Assembly: GCA_004558805.1 (NCBI GenBank)
Contig: SFDE01000015.1
Location: 6,127 to 70,126 of the forward strand
DNA from: Faecalibacterium prausnitzii
Lineage (GTDB): Bacteria > Bacillota > Clostridia > Oscillospirales > Ruminococcaceae
Direction: 5' to 3'
DNA: 64,000 nt
Made by a program: the position numbers and the translations under genes. The notes beneath the pieces are model-generated. The model was not told the origin of the DNA and ran no database searches. It saw nothing but the letters and a program-made list of their open reading frames with translations. Every line of letters starts with the position of its first letter. The stretch's first letter is position 1. Positions 1 through 8,032 of the stretch are shown here, piece by piece.

Positions 1-378
1 GCCATTTTGTCCAAAAACACTGTCATTGCCACCGGTACCACCGGACGGCTGCTGGCGCAGACCACCGGTCTGCCCGTGCATTGCTATCTCTCCGGTCGTC
101 TGGGCGGTATCCAGCAGATCACTTCCCGGGTCGCCTGCGATGAGGTGGATCTGGTGCTTTTCTTCCGGGATCCTCTCAAGGCAGACTCTGCCAGCATCAC
201 CGAACAGAACCTGCTGCGTCTGTGCGATATGCACAGTGTCCCCATCGCCACCAACATTGCCACCGCCGAGGTGCTGCTGCGGGGCATGGATCAGGGGGAT
301 CTGGATTACCGGGAAGGGATGCGTCCTGCTATTGTGGAACCGGTACCTCCCGTGGAGCGCCTTGCCGTTGTTTGCTGA
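1..378 (+). CDS. mgsA: Methylglyoxal synthase-like protein, 5' end missing
   Basis: The reading frame is open from the first base, so the N-terminus lies outside the window; about 125 C-terminal residues remain. The family converts dihydroxyacetone phosphate to methylglyoxal in the cytosol, a bypass of lower glycolysis. Visible family signatures are ATGTTG (phosphate site), LSGRLGG, FFRDPL (with the catalytic aspartate in the usual FFxDPL context) and IATNIATAE near the C-terminus. The usual GGDQQ stretch reads GGIQQ here, so one conserved acidic residue is replaced. It could be a divergent synthase or an MGS-like domain protein that has lost activity. Family membership is fairly certain; the activity is inferred. 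Confidence 0.8.
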   Translation, partial: AILSKNTVIATGTTGRLLAQTTGLPVHCYLSGRLGGIQQITSRVACDEVDLVLFFRDPLKADSASITEQNLLRLCDMHSVPIATNIATAEVLLRGMDQGDLDYREGMRPAIVEPVPPVERLAVVC

Positions 379-399
379 GTTTTTGTGTATAGAGGGAAA

Positions 400-440
400 A
401 TGGACCGCTGCAAATTGGATGCAACGGTCCATTCTGTTTG
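400..440 (+). terminator. Intrinsic terminator after the mgsA-like gene
   Basis: Arms ATGGACCG..TGCA and TGCA..CGGTCCAT enclose a 7-base loop and are followed by a T-rich stretch. Two further hairpins follow at 446-465 (GCATCTT/AAGATGC) and 465-486 (CCGGTTTT/AAAACCGG), just ahead of the next gene. Confidence 0.7.
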
Positions 441-596
441 TCGGAGCATCTTGCAGCAAAGATGCCGGTTTTATTCTTAAAACCGGGTTGTTTTGTCCTA
501 TTTATTCCGCCCCGACTGTGATATTCTTATAGAACAGTCCCCATAGGCTGTGCAGGGGACCCTTTGTCCCCCATCATCTCCACAGGAGGATCCTTC

Positions 597-1775
597 ATGT
601 TCCAGCTTTTGCTTCCCATCATTTACCTTGCCTTTATCAGCCTTGGTCTGCCGGACTCCCTGCTGGGTTCCGCCTGGCCTTCCATGTATCTTCAGCTGTC
701 AGTGCCGGTATCCTATGCCGGGGTACTCTCCATGATCATCTCTCTGGGCACCATCGTTTCCAGCCTGAACAGCGACCGCCTCACCCGGCGTCTGGGCACC
801 GGCAGGGTCACTGCCCTCAGCGTGGGACTTACCGCCGCCGCCCTGCTGGGCTTTTCGGTGTCCCCCAGTTTCGGTGCCCTCTGCCTGTGGGCGGTGCCCT
901 ACGGTCTGGGTGCCGGCAGCGTGGATGCCGCCCTCAACAACTATGTGGCGCTGCACTACAAGAGCTGCCACATGAGCTGGCTCCACTGCATGTGGGGTGT
1001 GGGCACCACGGTAGGTCCCGTAGTGATGGGCGCAGCGCTGTCCGGCGGCATGAGCTGGCATGCTGGCTACCGCTTTATTGCCCTGTTCCAGATAGCACTG
1101 AGCGCCGTGCTGTTTTGCAGCCTGCCCCTGTGGGGGAGCCGCCCCGGCAGCAGCCCGGACACCGACCCGGAACCTCGACCGCTGCGCCTGCCGCAGGTGG
1201 TCGCCCTGCCCGGCGCAAAGGAGGTCATGCTCTGCTTTTTCTGCTACTGCGGGCTGGAGACCACCGCCGGGCTTTGGGCAAGCAGCTATCTCACCCTGAG
1301 CCGGGGAGTGTCCCCCCACACCGCCGCCGGTTTTGCCAGCCTGTTCTACATCGGCATCACCGCCGGGCGGGCAGCAAGCGGCTTTCTGACCTTGAAATTC
1401 AACGATACCCAGATGATCCGGCTGGGGCAGTGGATCCTGGGGGCAGGCATTCTTGCCCTGCTGCTGCCCGGTCCCCCGGTCCTTGCTCTTGCAGGGCTGA
1501 TCCTTGCCGGGCTGGGCTGTGCTCCCATCTATCCCAGCATCGTCCACTCCACCCCGGACCACTTTGGGGCGGAACGTTCTCAGGCAGTCATTGGCATCCA
1601 GATGGCGACCGCCTATGTGGGCAATCTGGCTATGCCGCCTTTGTTCGGGCTGCTGGCAGACCGGGTCTCTCCCGCCCTGTACCCCCTTTTCCTGCTGGCG
1701 CTGCTGGTACCTATGGCGGTGATGCACCGGCAGCTGGTGCACAAGACCGCCCGGGACCGGGTCCCGACGGTCTGA
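597..1775 (+). CDS. Major facilitator superfamily permease, FucP/Bsc-like
   Basis: A 392-residue polytopic inner-membrane protein with about 12 hydrophobic segments. The N-terminal half has GLPDSLLGSAWP and the pair ALNNYVALHY / MSWLHCMWGVG, which are typical of the fucose-permease-like branch of MFS; proton-coupled transport of a sugar or other small solute is therefore inferred, but the substrate cannot be read from sequence. The start is the ATG at 597, which has AGGAGGA seven bases upstream; the frame remains open further upstream but without a ribosome site. It is followed by a strong terminator shared with the converging gene and appears monocistronic. Confidence 0.85.
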   Translation: MFQLLLPIIYLAFISLGLPDSLLGSAWPSMYLQLSVPVSYAGVLSMIISLGTIVSSLNSDRLTRRLGTGRVTALSVGLTAAALLGFSVSPSFGALCLWAVPYGLGAGSVDAALNNYVALHYKSCHMSWLHCMWGVGTTVGPVVMGAALSGGMSWHAGYRFIALFQIALSAVLFCSLPLWGSRPGSSPDTDPEPRPLRLPQVVALPGAKEVMLCFFCYCGLETTAGLWASSYLTLSRGVSPHTAAGFASLFYIGITAGRAASGFLTLKFNDTQMIRLGQWILGAGILALLLPGPPVLALAGLILAGLGCAPIYPSIVHSTPDHFGAERSQAVIGIQMATAYVGNLAMPPLFGLLADRVSPALYPLFLLALLVPMAVMHRQLVHKTARDRVPTV

Positions 1776-1785
1776 TTTCCGGACG

Positions 1786-1832
1786 AAAAACACCCCCTGC
1801 CCCGGTCTTTGCCCCGGAGCAGGGGGTGTTTT
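1786..1832. terminator. Bidirectional terminator between converging genes
   Basis: AAAACACCCCCTGC pairs with GCAGGGGGTGTTTT around a 19-base loop. Poly-A precedes and poly-T follows, so it can stop transcripts from both sides. Confidence 0.9.
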
Positions 1833-1838
1833 ATGCGG

Positions 1839-2216
1839 TCACAGGATGCAGCGGCTGATGGCGTTGGCGACCCGGAACAGATCCTCCTGCCCGATAAAGC
1901 CAAACTTTGTCTCATGTCCGTCCGCAAAGCAGATGGTCATCTCCGAAGTCTGCAGCGGGTCCCCGAAGCCTGCCGTCTTGATGCCAAAGTGCTGCACCTT
2001 GCGGTAGGGCAGCACAAAGATCTCCTGCTTTGTGCCGGTGACCCCCTGCATATCCACGGCGATGATCCGATGGGAGGTGAACACCACCTGATCCCGCACG
2101 GTTTTGTATGCCCCCACCACCTGCTCGCCGTCCAAAAGCAGCATGCGGGCGTTTTTGCAGACGTCCTTTTCCTGTATGCGCATAAGGTTCTGCATGGGCT
2201 TATCCCGGAAATCCAT
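1839..2216 (-). CDS. Bacterial PH-domain protein (DUF1696-like)
   Basis: A 125-residue soluble protein. It fits the bacterial pleckstrin-homology fold family: an N-terminal helix, then beta-rich sequence with ARMLLLDGEQVVGAYKTVRDQVVFTSHRIIAVD, and a C-terminal helix (DLFRVANAISRCIL). The VVFTSHRIIAVD-type strand is the best signature. No catalytic residues are expected; members are usually binding modules of unknown ligand. The start has AAAGGAGA about ten bases upstream, and a promoter lies at 2251-2279. It stands alone between two plus-strand genes. The cellular role is unknown. Confidence 0.75.
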   Translation of the reverse strand: MDFRDKPMQNLMRIQEKDVCKNARMLLLDGEQVVGAYKTVRDQVVFTSHRIIAVDMQGVTGTKQEIFVLPYRKVQHFGIKTAGFGDPLQTSEMTICFADGHETKFGFIGQEDLFRVANAISRCIL

Positions 2217-2250
2217 CCATCTGTTCTCCTTTCTGTAGTAAGCTGCCTTT

Positions 2251-2279
2251 ATTGTAGCATTCCCCCGGGGTTTTTACAA
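2251..2279 (-). promoter_or_regulatory. Sigma-A promoter of the PH-domain gene
   Basis: Minus-strand TTGTAA (2274-2279), 17-base spacer, TACAAT (2251-2256). Confidence 0.7.
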
Positions 2280-2360
2280 GGGTCTGCACTCTCGCCTTTT
2301 GCCGCCGGATGTGCTATACTATCGCTCAGACAGACCATCATTGGGAAACGAGGTTAAACC

Positions 2361-3350
2361 ATGGAGATCATTATTCATCAGGCGGTGCTGCATGTGCTGG
2401 ACACCGCACTGGACGCTCCGGTGCTCAGCGGCAGCTGCATGGAGCTGACTGCCGAAAAGACCGCCTACCTGCAATACCACATCGAAAAACTGCTGGCAAG
2501 TGACGAGATCCGGCAGTGCCGTCCCCTGCCGGACTCCGCCTTCAAAAATGAGCTGGAGCACAACGGCGATTTCATCGACCTGTCCTGCCGCATTGCCGGA
2601 GTGCTCTTTGACTACATGCACGCCCACACCACCATTCCCGGCGCCGACCTGGCGGTAGTGGATTTTACCCGGGACGGTGCTCCCTGGCTGGGCATCCTGA
2701 AGCTGAACTACAAAAACGGCTACACCCACTACACCGAGACGGTGGAGGGTGCCCCGGTAAACTCCATCATCCAGCAGCGCGCCTGCCTGCCCACCCAGAG
2801 CGGCAAGGTGGAAGAAGGAGCACTGGTGGACCTGTCCGATTACTCCATGCGGCTGCTGGAAAAGAAGTTTGACATCGACGGGCACAAGGAGTTCTACCTG
2901 TCCACAGTGGTGTTCCAGTACACCACCGCCCAGCCGGAAAAGAAAAAGCTGCAGGCGATCCAGGAAGCCGCCGTGCAGGCGGTGCAGGAAAACTACACCG
3001 ACCAGCCCCACGTAGAGGCACAGGTCGCCATGCTCATTGCCAATCAGGCGGCAGACAACGACAATCAGGTGTCGGTGGAACAGGTGCGCCGCCAGCTGCA
3101 GGAGGAGTATCCCCTTGCCGCCGTGCCCTTTGACGACTATGTGGAAAAGAGCGATGTGCCGGATCTTGCCCAGCAGCCGGTGACCGTGACCCCTGCCCGG
3201 ATCCGCCGCATGGAGAGCCGCAGCATCCACACCGCCAACGGCATCGAGGTAAAGATCCCCACCGAGCTGCTGGGGTCCGAGTCGGAGGTGGAGTTTCTCC
3301 ACGATGCAGACGGCAGCGTCTCCCTGTTGATCAAAAATGTGATCCTGTGA
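2361..3350 (+). CDS. Nucleoid-associated protein, NdpA/YejK family
   Basis: 329 residues. The sequence matches the 37-kDa nucleoid-associated family: N-terminal MEIIIHQAVLHVLD, the central DLAVVDFTRDGAPWLGILKLNYKNGYTH block and LPTQSGKVEEGALVDL, with SVSLLIKNVIL at the end. Family members bind double-stranded DNA in the nucleoid; their precise role in Firmicutes is not settled. A TATACT -10-like box lies about 45 bases upstream, with no clear -35. It is followed by a hairpin that overlaps the promoter of the next gene. No membrane segments are present. Confidence 0.85.
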   Translation: MEIIIHQAVLHVLDTALDAPVLSGSCMELTAEKTAYLQYHIEKLLASDEIRQCRPLPDSAFKNELEHNGDFIDLSCRIAGVLFDYMHAHTTIPGADLAVVDFTRDGAPWLGILKLNYKNGYTHYTETVEGAPVNSIIQQRACLPTQSGKVEEGALVDLSDYSMRLLEKKFDIDGHKEFYLSTVVFQYTTAQPEKKKLQAIQEAAVQAVQENYTDQPHVEAQVAMLIANQAADNDNQVSVEQVRRQLQEEYPLAAVPFDDYVEKSDVPDLAQQPVTVTPARIRRMESRSIHTANGIEVKIPTELLGSESEVEFLHDADGSVSLLIKNVIL

Positions 3351-3376
3351 TCCAGAGCTGAAATCTTTTGACCCAT

Positions 3377-3418
3377 CCTGCATCCAGCCTTGCCAGATGC
3401 AGGGCTTTGTGTTATAGT
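3377..3418 (+). promoter_or_regulatory. Terminator hairpin overlapping the AEC gene promoter
   Basis: CCTGCATC (3377-3384) pairs with GATGCAGG (3396-3403), followed by GCTTTGTG. The loop ends with TTGCCA (3390-3395), which is 17 bases upstream of TATAGT (3413-3418). The same bases therefore appear to end the upstream transcript and start the next. Confidence 0.65.
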
Positions 3419-3460
3419 CATGTTGTATTTTTTATAAGATACAAAAAAGGAGGATCATTT

Positions 3461-4387
3461 ATGGAACTCGCCCTTATTACTGCCCAACAGGTAGCGGTGC
3501 TGTTTTTGCTCATCGGCACCGGTGCGGTGGCGGCAAAGACCGGTGTTCTCAAGCCGGAAAGTAAGCAGGCACTGTCCAATCTGCTGGTGTACATCATCGT
3601 CCCCGCCATGATCATCAACTCCTACCGGATGGACTTCAGCATGGAGATCCTGCGCAACCTCCTTGCCGCCTTCGGCATGAGCATTCTGGCGATCTGCGCC
3701 GGCATGGTCATCACCCTGCTGCTCACCGCCCGACACAAGGACAGCCGCACCCCCATCTTTCGGTTTGCCTGCATCTTTTCCAATGCGGCATACATGGGCT
3801 TTCCCCTGATCTCGGCACTGTTCGGCTCCGAGGGGCTGCTGTACGCCAGCGCCTATGTCACCGTGTTCAACCTTCTGCTGTGGACCGTAGGCTACGGCAT
3901 TGTCAGCGGCAGCCCGGACCCCAGGGCGGTGGTCCACAGTCTGGTGCGCACCCCCATCCTGTACGCCATTCTGGTGGGACTTTGCATCTACCTGCTGCAG
4001 ATCCCCCTGCCGGAGCTGGTGGTACAGCCGCTGCAGTTCCTTGCCAACGTCAACACTCCTCTTTCCATGCTCATTTCCGGTATGCTCCTTGCCGCCGGAA
4101 ATATGCGCAGCGTGGTGTGCAGAGGACACATCTGGAAGCTTTCTGCCGTCCGCATGGTGCTGATCCCGGCGGTGTGCATCCTTTTGTTTGCCCTGCTGGG
4201 CTTCCGGGGCACCGCCGCACAGGTGGTGCTGCTGCTGGAGTGCTGCCCTGCCGCCGCCATCACCTCCGTGTTTGCGGTACAGTTTGGGCACGATGAGGGC
4301 TTTGCCGCCGGCAGCGTGGTGCTCACCACCCTGCTGAGCATTGTGGTCCTGCCCTTGTGCGCACTGGTGATCACCCTGGTGATGTGA
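3461..4387 (+). CDS. AEC-family (auxin efflux carrier-like) transporter
   Basis: 308 residues, about ten hydrophobic segments in the 5+5 arrangement of the AEC family. Supporting stretches are GTGAVAAKTGVLKPESKQALSNLLVYIIVPAMIINSY at the N-terminus, FSNAAYMGFPLISALFG in the first half and LECCPAAAITSVFAVQFGHDEGFAAGSVVLTTLLS near the end. Bacterial members export or exchange carboxylates such as malate; the substrate here is not determinable. The chosen ATG has AAAAAGGAGG eight bases upstream; the frame is open further upstream but that part overlaps the promoter. A strong terminator follows at 4414. Confidence 0.9.
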   Translation: MELALITAQQVAVLFLLIGTGAVAAKTGVLKPESKQALSNLLVYIIVPAMIINSYRMDFSMEILRNLLAAFGMSILAICAGMVITLLLTARHKDSRTPIFRFACIFSNAAYMGFPLISALFGSEGLLYASAYVTVFNLLLWTVGYGIVSGSPDPRAVVHSLVRTPILYAILVGLCIYLLQIPLPELVVQPLQFLANVNTPLSMLISGMLLAAGNMRSVVCRGHIWKLSAVRMVLIPAVCILLFALLGFRGTAAQVVLLLECCPAAAITSVFAVQFGHDEGFAAGSVVLTTLLSIVVLPLCALVITLVM

Positions 4388-4413
4388 TTTCCTCTGCCTC
4401 TATACAGAAAACC

Positions 4414-4456
4414 GGAGCTGTCCTGCATAATTGTGCAGGACAGCTCCTTTGTTTTT
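4414..4456 (+). terminator. Terminator of the AEC transporter gene
   Basis: GGAGCTGTCCTGCA pairs with TGCAGGACAGCTCC, followed by TTTGTTTTT. Confidence 0.9.
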
Positions 4457-4476
4457 GCCCGGAAACATCCGGACAG

Positions 4477-4516
4477 CAAAAAAACCATCGTTTTTGCATT
4501 TCTGCATCAACGATGG
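4477..4516 (-). terminator. Terminator of the tRNA operon
   Basis: On the minus strand CCATCGTT pairs with AACGATGG and is followed by seven T. It lies 9 bases beyond the last tRNA gene. Confidence 0.85.
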
Positions 4517-4524
4517 CTTTGTGT

Positions 4525-4600
4525 TGGAGCGGCCGACGAGGCTCGAACTCGCTACCTCCACCTTGGCAAGGTGGCGCTCTACCAGATGAGCTACGGCCGC
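4525..4600 (-). tRNA. tRNA-Gly (GCC), last gene of the cluster
   Basis: 76 bases including encoded CCA. Acceptor GCGGCCG/CGGCCGC, anticodon loop TTGCCAA giving GCC, standard T-arm GTTCGAGCC. It is identical to the first gene of the cluster (4957-5032). Confidence 0.97.
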
Positions 4601-4630
4601 ATACACGGCATAGCAGCTGCTACGCCGATT

Positions 4631-4706
4631 TGGTGCCTCCGATCGGAATCGAACCAATGACACGGGGATTTTCAGTCCCCTGCTCTACCGACTGAGCTAC
4701 AGAGGC
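4631..4706 (-). tRNA. tRNA-Phe (GAA)
   Basis: 76 bases with CCA. Acceptor GCCTCTG/CGGAGGC (one G-U pair), anticodon loop CTGAAAA giving GAA, T-arm GGTTCGATTCC. Confidence 0.97.
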
Positions 4707-4792
4707 ATACTTGGTGCATTTACCCCTGCACCCGTCATTTCTGACGCCCTGAAAACAAGTTTCAAAGTAGGTGAAAGCTCTCGCTTTCCTGA

Positions 4793-4869
4793 TGGCGACC
4801 CGGATCGGGCTCGAACCGACGACCCCCAGCGTGACAGGCTGGTGCTCTAACCAACTGAGCTACCGGGCC
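4793..4869 (-). tRNA. tRNA-Asp (GTC)
   Basis: 77 bases with CCA. Acceptor GGCCCGG/CCGGGTC, anticodon loop CTGTCAC giving GTC. Confidence 0.97.
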
Positions 4870-4873
4870 AAAA

Positions 4874-4949
4874 TGGTGGAAGTTAACGGGCTCGAACCGC
4901 TGACCCTCTGCTTGTAAGGCAGATGCTCTCCCAGCTGAGCTAAACTTCC
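4874..4949 (-). tRNA. tRNA-Val (TAC)
   Basis: 76 bases with CCA. Acceptor GGAAGTT/AACTTCC, anticodon loop CTTACAA giving TAC. Only four bases separate it from tRNA-Asp. Confidence 0.97.
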
Positions 4950-4956
4950 ACACAAA

Positions 4957-5032
4957 TGGAGCGGCCGACGAGGCTCGAACTCGCTACCTCCACCTTGGCA
5001 AGGTGGCGCTCTACCAGATGAGCTACGGCCGC
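4957..5032 (-). tRNA. tRNA-Gly (GCC), first gene of the cluster
   Basis: 76 bases with CCA, same sequence as the copy at 4525-4600. The cluster order in transcription is Gly-Val-Asp-Phe-Gly. Confidence 0.97.
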
Positions 5033-5076
5033 ATATCCTTTGTGTCCGTGCCGGTTGTTTACCGGCGACGCTGATT

Positions 5077-5105
5077 ATTATACCGCAGCAAAGGGCAGTT
5101 GTCAA
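5077..5105 (-). promoter_or_regulatory. Exact-consensus promoter of the tRNA operon
   Basis: Minus strand TTGACA (5100-5105), 17-base spacer, TATAAT (5077-5082); both hexamers match the sigma-A consensus fully, as expected for stable RNA. Between this and the next promoter (5106-5307) no gene or clear signal is seen. Confidence 0.9.
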
Positions 5106-5307
5106 CCACAAATTTGCATTTTTCTGGATTTTCTGTTTTTTTGCCCTCCGGCGGCGCAAAATCACCGGATATCGCTTCTATTTTGCATCTGTTCCTCCCG
5201 GTCTGCCCCGGCCGCCCCTGTGCGCTGCGGCTGTGCACCCCATCTCCCGCCGCCGGGGTGAGTCCGGAGAACGGTCCCCGCTCCGGAAGCAAGGGTCGGT
5301 GCAGTGC

Positions 5308-5336
5308 TTGTTTCCCGCACACTTTTATGGTATAGT
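5308..5336 (+). promoter_or_regulatory. Promoter of the Mrp-type ATPase gene
   Basis: TTGTTT (5308-5313), 17-base spacer, TATAGT (5331-5336). Confidence 0.65.
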
Positions 5337-5433
5337 AAAAGACGGTCAGGGCGGCTGTGCAAACCGCCTTTTATTTTAAGCAAGGAGGAAGCACACGGCG
5401 GAAATCGACCCTTATGCTGTGTGCGTAAAGAGA

Positions 5434-6264
5434 ATGAGCGAAGAATGCACCCATGACTGCTCCAATTGCAGTGCAGCCTGTTCTTCCCGCGACGCCGCGC
5501 CTCAGCACGACGCCCCCAATCCCAACAGCAGTGTAAAAAAGGTCATCGGCGTCGTTTCCGGTAAGGGCGGCGTGGGCAAGAGCATGACCAGTGCCCTGCT
5601 TGCCTGCGCCATGGCACGCCGCGGCTACCACTGCGGCATTCTGGACGCAGACATTACCGGTCCGTCCATCCCCAAGCTCTTTGGCATCCATGGTCGTGCC
5701 ATGGCAGACGACAAGGGCTGCTGGCCCATCCAGAGCCGCATGGGCATTGATGTCATGAGCATCAACCTGCTGGTGGAAAACGAAGAGGACCCCGTTGTGT
5801 GGCGTGGTCCGGTGATCGCCGGTGCCGTCAAGCAGTTCTGGACCGATGTGGTCTGGAAGGACGTGGACTTCCTGTTCGTGGATATGCCCCCGGGCACCGG
5901 TGACGTGCCCCTAACCGTGTTCCAGAGCCTGCCGGTGGACGGCATCGTGGTGGTGGCAAGCCCCCAGGAGCTGGTGAGCATGATCGTGGCAAAGGCCGTG
6001 AATATGGCAGAGATGATGAAGGTGCCCATGCTGGGCATCGTGGAGAACATGAGCTACATCGTCTGCCCCGACTGCGGCAAGCACATCAATGTGTTTGGCA
6101 ACAGCCACGTGGACGAGGTGGCAGCAAAGCATCACCTGCCGGTGCTTGCCAAGTGCCCCATCGACCCCAAGCTGGCGGAGCTTTCGGATGCCGGCATGAT
6201 CGAGACCTACGGCGGCGAATTCCTGGAAGGTGCTGCCGACGCCTGCGAGAAGCTGCTGAAATAA
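5434..6264 (+). CDS. Mrp/NBP35-type Fe-S carrier P-loop ATPase
   Basis: 276 residues from the ATG at 5434. Deviant Walker A GKGGVGKS (about residues 43-50), the DADITGPSIPK switch and FVDMPPGTGDVP mark the ParA/MinD-like Mrp family, which carries Fe-S clusters to apo-proteins in the cytosol. A C-terminal CPDC pair matches the bridging-cluster site of the dimer. The N-terminus has a four-cysteine cluster (C5, C9, C12, C16), recalling the NBP35 N-terminal cluster rather than plain ApbC. The start is uncertain: AAGGAGG at 5383-5389 is too far, and an in-frame GTG at 5419 is an alternative. Monocistronic, ended by a terminator. Confidence 0.9.
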   Translation: MSEECTHDCSNCSAACSSRDAAPQHDAPNPNSSVKKVIGVVSGKGGVGKSMTSALLACAMARRGYHCGILDADITGPSIPKLFGIHGRAMADDKGCWPIQSRMGIDVMSINLLVENEEDPVVWRGPVIAGAVKQFWTDVVWKDVDFLFVDMPPGTGDVPLTVFQSLPVDGIVVVASPQELVSMIVAKAVNMAEMMKVPMLGIVENMSYIVCPDCGKHINVFGNSHVDEVAAKHHLPVLAKCPIDPKLAELSDAGMIETYGGEFLEGAADACEKLLK

Positions 6265-6271
6265 TTTTACG

Positions 6272-6306
6272 GGACTGCTGCACGGCTGTGCGGCAGTCTT
6301 TTTATT
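6272..6306 (+). terminator. Terminator of the Mrp gene
   Basis: GACTGC-GCAC pairs with GTGC-GCAGTC around GGCT, followed by TTTTTATT. The core resembles the gdhA terminator at 8033. Confidence 0.85.
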
Positions 6307-6472
6307 ATGCCCGGGACGGAGGATACCGCCGGGGCGGGTTTTGCCCGATAAAGATAGTCTTTTCTGCTTTAAAAAACAAGGTTCCGGGCAATATTTTGCT
6401 TGTATTTTTCGTTTTGTGAAGCTGCTTCAACTTTTCTTCTGTTTTTTTGAAACATTTTCTGCTTTTCTGCTA

Positions 6473-6501
6473 TTGTCAAACCTGCCGGAAACCTTTATAA
6501 T
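6473..6501 (+). promoter_or_regulatory. Promoter of gdhA
   Basis: TTGTCA (6473-6478), 17-base spacer, TATAAT (6496-6501). This predicts a start near 6508 and a leader of about 150 bases. Between 6307 and 6472 nothing is seen apart from A/T-rich sequence. Confidence 0.8.
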
Positions 6502-6507
6502 AATAAA

Positions 6508-6660
6508 GCGTAAGTGGTACGGCGCAACGCCGGTCCGCCTGTGTAAGAAGGAAAGCCGAAAGCGTCCCCAGCCTTTTAACGGACATGCCTGCTACAGGGC
6601 AGGCGGGGCGGTCTCGATTTTCAAAATCTATAGAGAAAATGGGAAAAGGAGTATTCTACT
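6508..6660 (+). other. Structured 5' leader of gdhA, class not recognised
   Basis: The stretch between promoter and gdhA has no ORF. It contains a GGCG-CAA-CGCC hairpin nested inside GTGG/CCGC (6514-6540 region), a purine-rich middle segment and a strong GCCTGC/GCAGGC hairpin near 6587-6605. The AAAAGGAG ribosome site closes it. It matches no riboswitch class that I can name with confidence. Confidence 0.4.
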
Positions 6661-8013
6661 ATGCTGACCAATGAATACCTGAAGCGCGTGTACGAAGGTC
6701 TGGAGAAGCGCAACGGCAATGAGCCGGAGTTCCTGCAGGCTGTGCGGGAGGTGCTGGAGAGCATCCAGCCCGTGGTGGAAAAGCACCCCGAGTACGAGAA
6801 GGCTGGTCTTATCGAGCGTCTGGTGGAGCCGGAGCGCATCATCAGCTTCCGTGTGCCTTGGGTGGACGATGCAGGCAAGGTGCAGGTGAACCGCGGCTAC
6901 CGTGTGCAGTTCAACAGCGCCATCGGACCCTACAAGGGCGGTCTGCGCTTCCATCCCTCTGTCAACCAGGGCATCCTGAAGTTCCTGGGCTTTGAGCAGA
7001 TCTTCAAGAACAGCCTCACCACCCTGCCCATGGGCGGCGGCAAGGGCGGCTCCGACTTTGACCCCCACGGCAAGAGCGACATGGAAGTCATGCGCTTCTG
7101 CCAGAGCTTCATGACCGAGCTGTACCGCCACATCGGTCAGTTCGTGGACTGCCCCGCCGGTGATATCGGTGTCGGCGGTCGTGAAGTGGGCTATATGTTC
7201 GGTCAGTACAAGCGCCTGACCAACAGCTTCCAGGGCGGTATGCTCACCGGCAAGGGACTCACCTTCGGCGGCTCTCTGGCTCGTACCGAGGCTACCGGCT
7301 ACGGTCTGTGCTACTTCACCGCCGAGGCTCTGAAGTGCATGCGCAACGACAGCTTTGCCGGCAAGACCGTGGTGATCTCCGGCTCCGGCAACGTGGCTAT
7401 CTACGCCTGCGAAAAGGCTACCCAGCTGGGTGCCAAGGTGGTTACCATGTCCGACTCCAACGGCTACGTCTACGACCCCAACGGCATCGACCTGGCCTAC
7501 GTCAAGGACCTGAAGGAAGTCCGCCGCGGTCGCATCAAGGAGTACGCCGAGACCCACGAGGGTGCTACCTATGTGGCGGACTGCACCAAGGTCTGGACTG
7601 TCCCCTGCGACATCGCCCTGCCCTGCGCTACCCAGAACGAGATCAACAAGGAGTCTGCTGAGGCTCTGGTAAAGGGCGGCTGCACCGTGGTGTGCGAGGG
7701 TGCCAATATGCCCAGCACTCCCGAGGCAATTGAGGTCTACCTGTCCAACGGCATCCTGTACGGACCTGCCAAGGCTTCCAATGCAGGCGGCGTGGCAACC
7801 TCCGGTCTGGAGATGAGCCAGAACTCCGAGCGTCTGAGCTGGACCTTTGAGGAAGTGGATGCCAAGCTGAAGGGCATCATGGAGGGCATCTTCCACGCTT
7901 CTTACGACGCCTCTGTTGCCGCCGGTTCCGAGGGCAACCTGATGGTGGGCGCAAACTGCGCCGGCTTCCTGAAGGTGGCTACCGCCATGATGGCACAGGG
8001 CATCACCTACTAA
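6661..8013 (+). CDS. gdhA: NADP-type glutamate dehydrogenase
   Basis: 450 residues, the normal size of hexameric family I enzymes. It makes glutamate from 2-oxoglutarate and ammonium with NAD(P)H. Visible are GPYKGGLRFHPSVN (substrate lysine K92), the catalytic block LPMGGGKGGSDFDP (K128), CPAGDIGVGGREVGYMFGQYK and the Rossmann start VVISGSGNVA. Coenzyme choice is inferred from overall similarity to NADP enzymes. The ribosome site AAAAGGAG precedes the ATG. It sits directly upstream of gltB/gltD, so both routes of ammonium assimilation are adjacent, but with separate promoters and a terminator between them. Confidence 0.97.
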   Translation: MLTNEYLKRVYEGLEKRNGNEPEFLQAVREVLESIQPVVEKHPEYEKAGLIERLVEPERIISFRVPWVDDAGKVQVNRGYRVQFNSAIGPYKGGLRFHPSVNQGILKFLGFEQIFKNSLTTLPMGGGKGGSDFDPHGKSDMEVMRFCQSFMTELYRHIGQFVDCPAGDIGVGGREVGYMFGQYKRLTNSFQGGMLTGKGLTFGGSLARTEATGYGLCYFTAEALKCMRNDSFAGKTVVISGSGNVAIYACEKATQLGAKVVTMSDSNGYVYDPNGIDLAYVKDLKEVRRGRIKEYAETHEGATYVADCTKVWTVPCDIALPCATQNEINKESAEALVKGGCTVVCEGANMPSTPEAIEVYLSNGILYGPAKASNAGGVATSGLEMSQNSERLSWTFEEVDAKLKGIMEGIFHASYDASVAAGSEGNLMVGANCAGFLKVATAMMAQGITY

Positions 8014-8032
8014 AAATAAACCGGTTCCTTCT

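Noticed and set aside
699..1793. 364-codon minus-strand frame opposite the MFS gene
   Set aside because: Shadow of the MFS gene; composition is arbitrary and hydrophilic and no start signals exist.
5415..5429. Four-codon upstream ORF ahead of the Mrp gene
   Set aside because: The AAGGAGG is 25 bases away, too far to serve it; probably chance.
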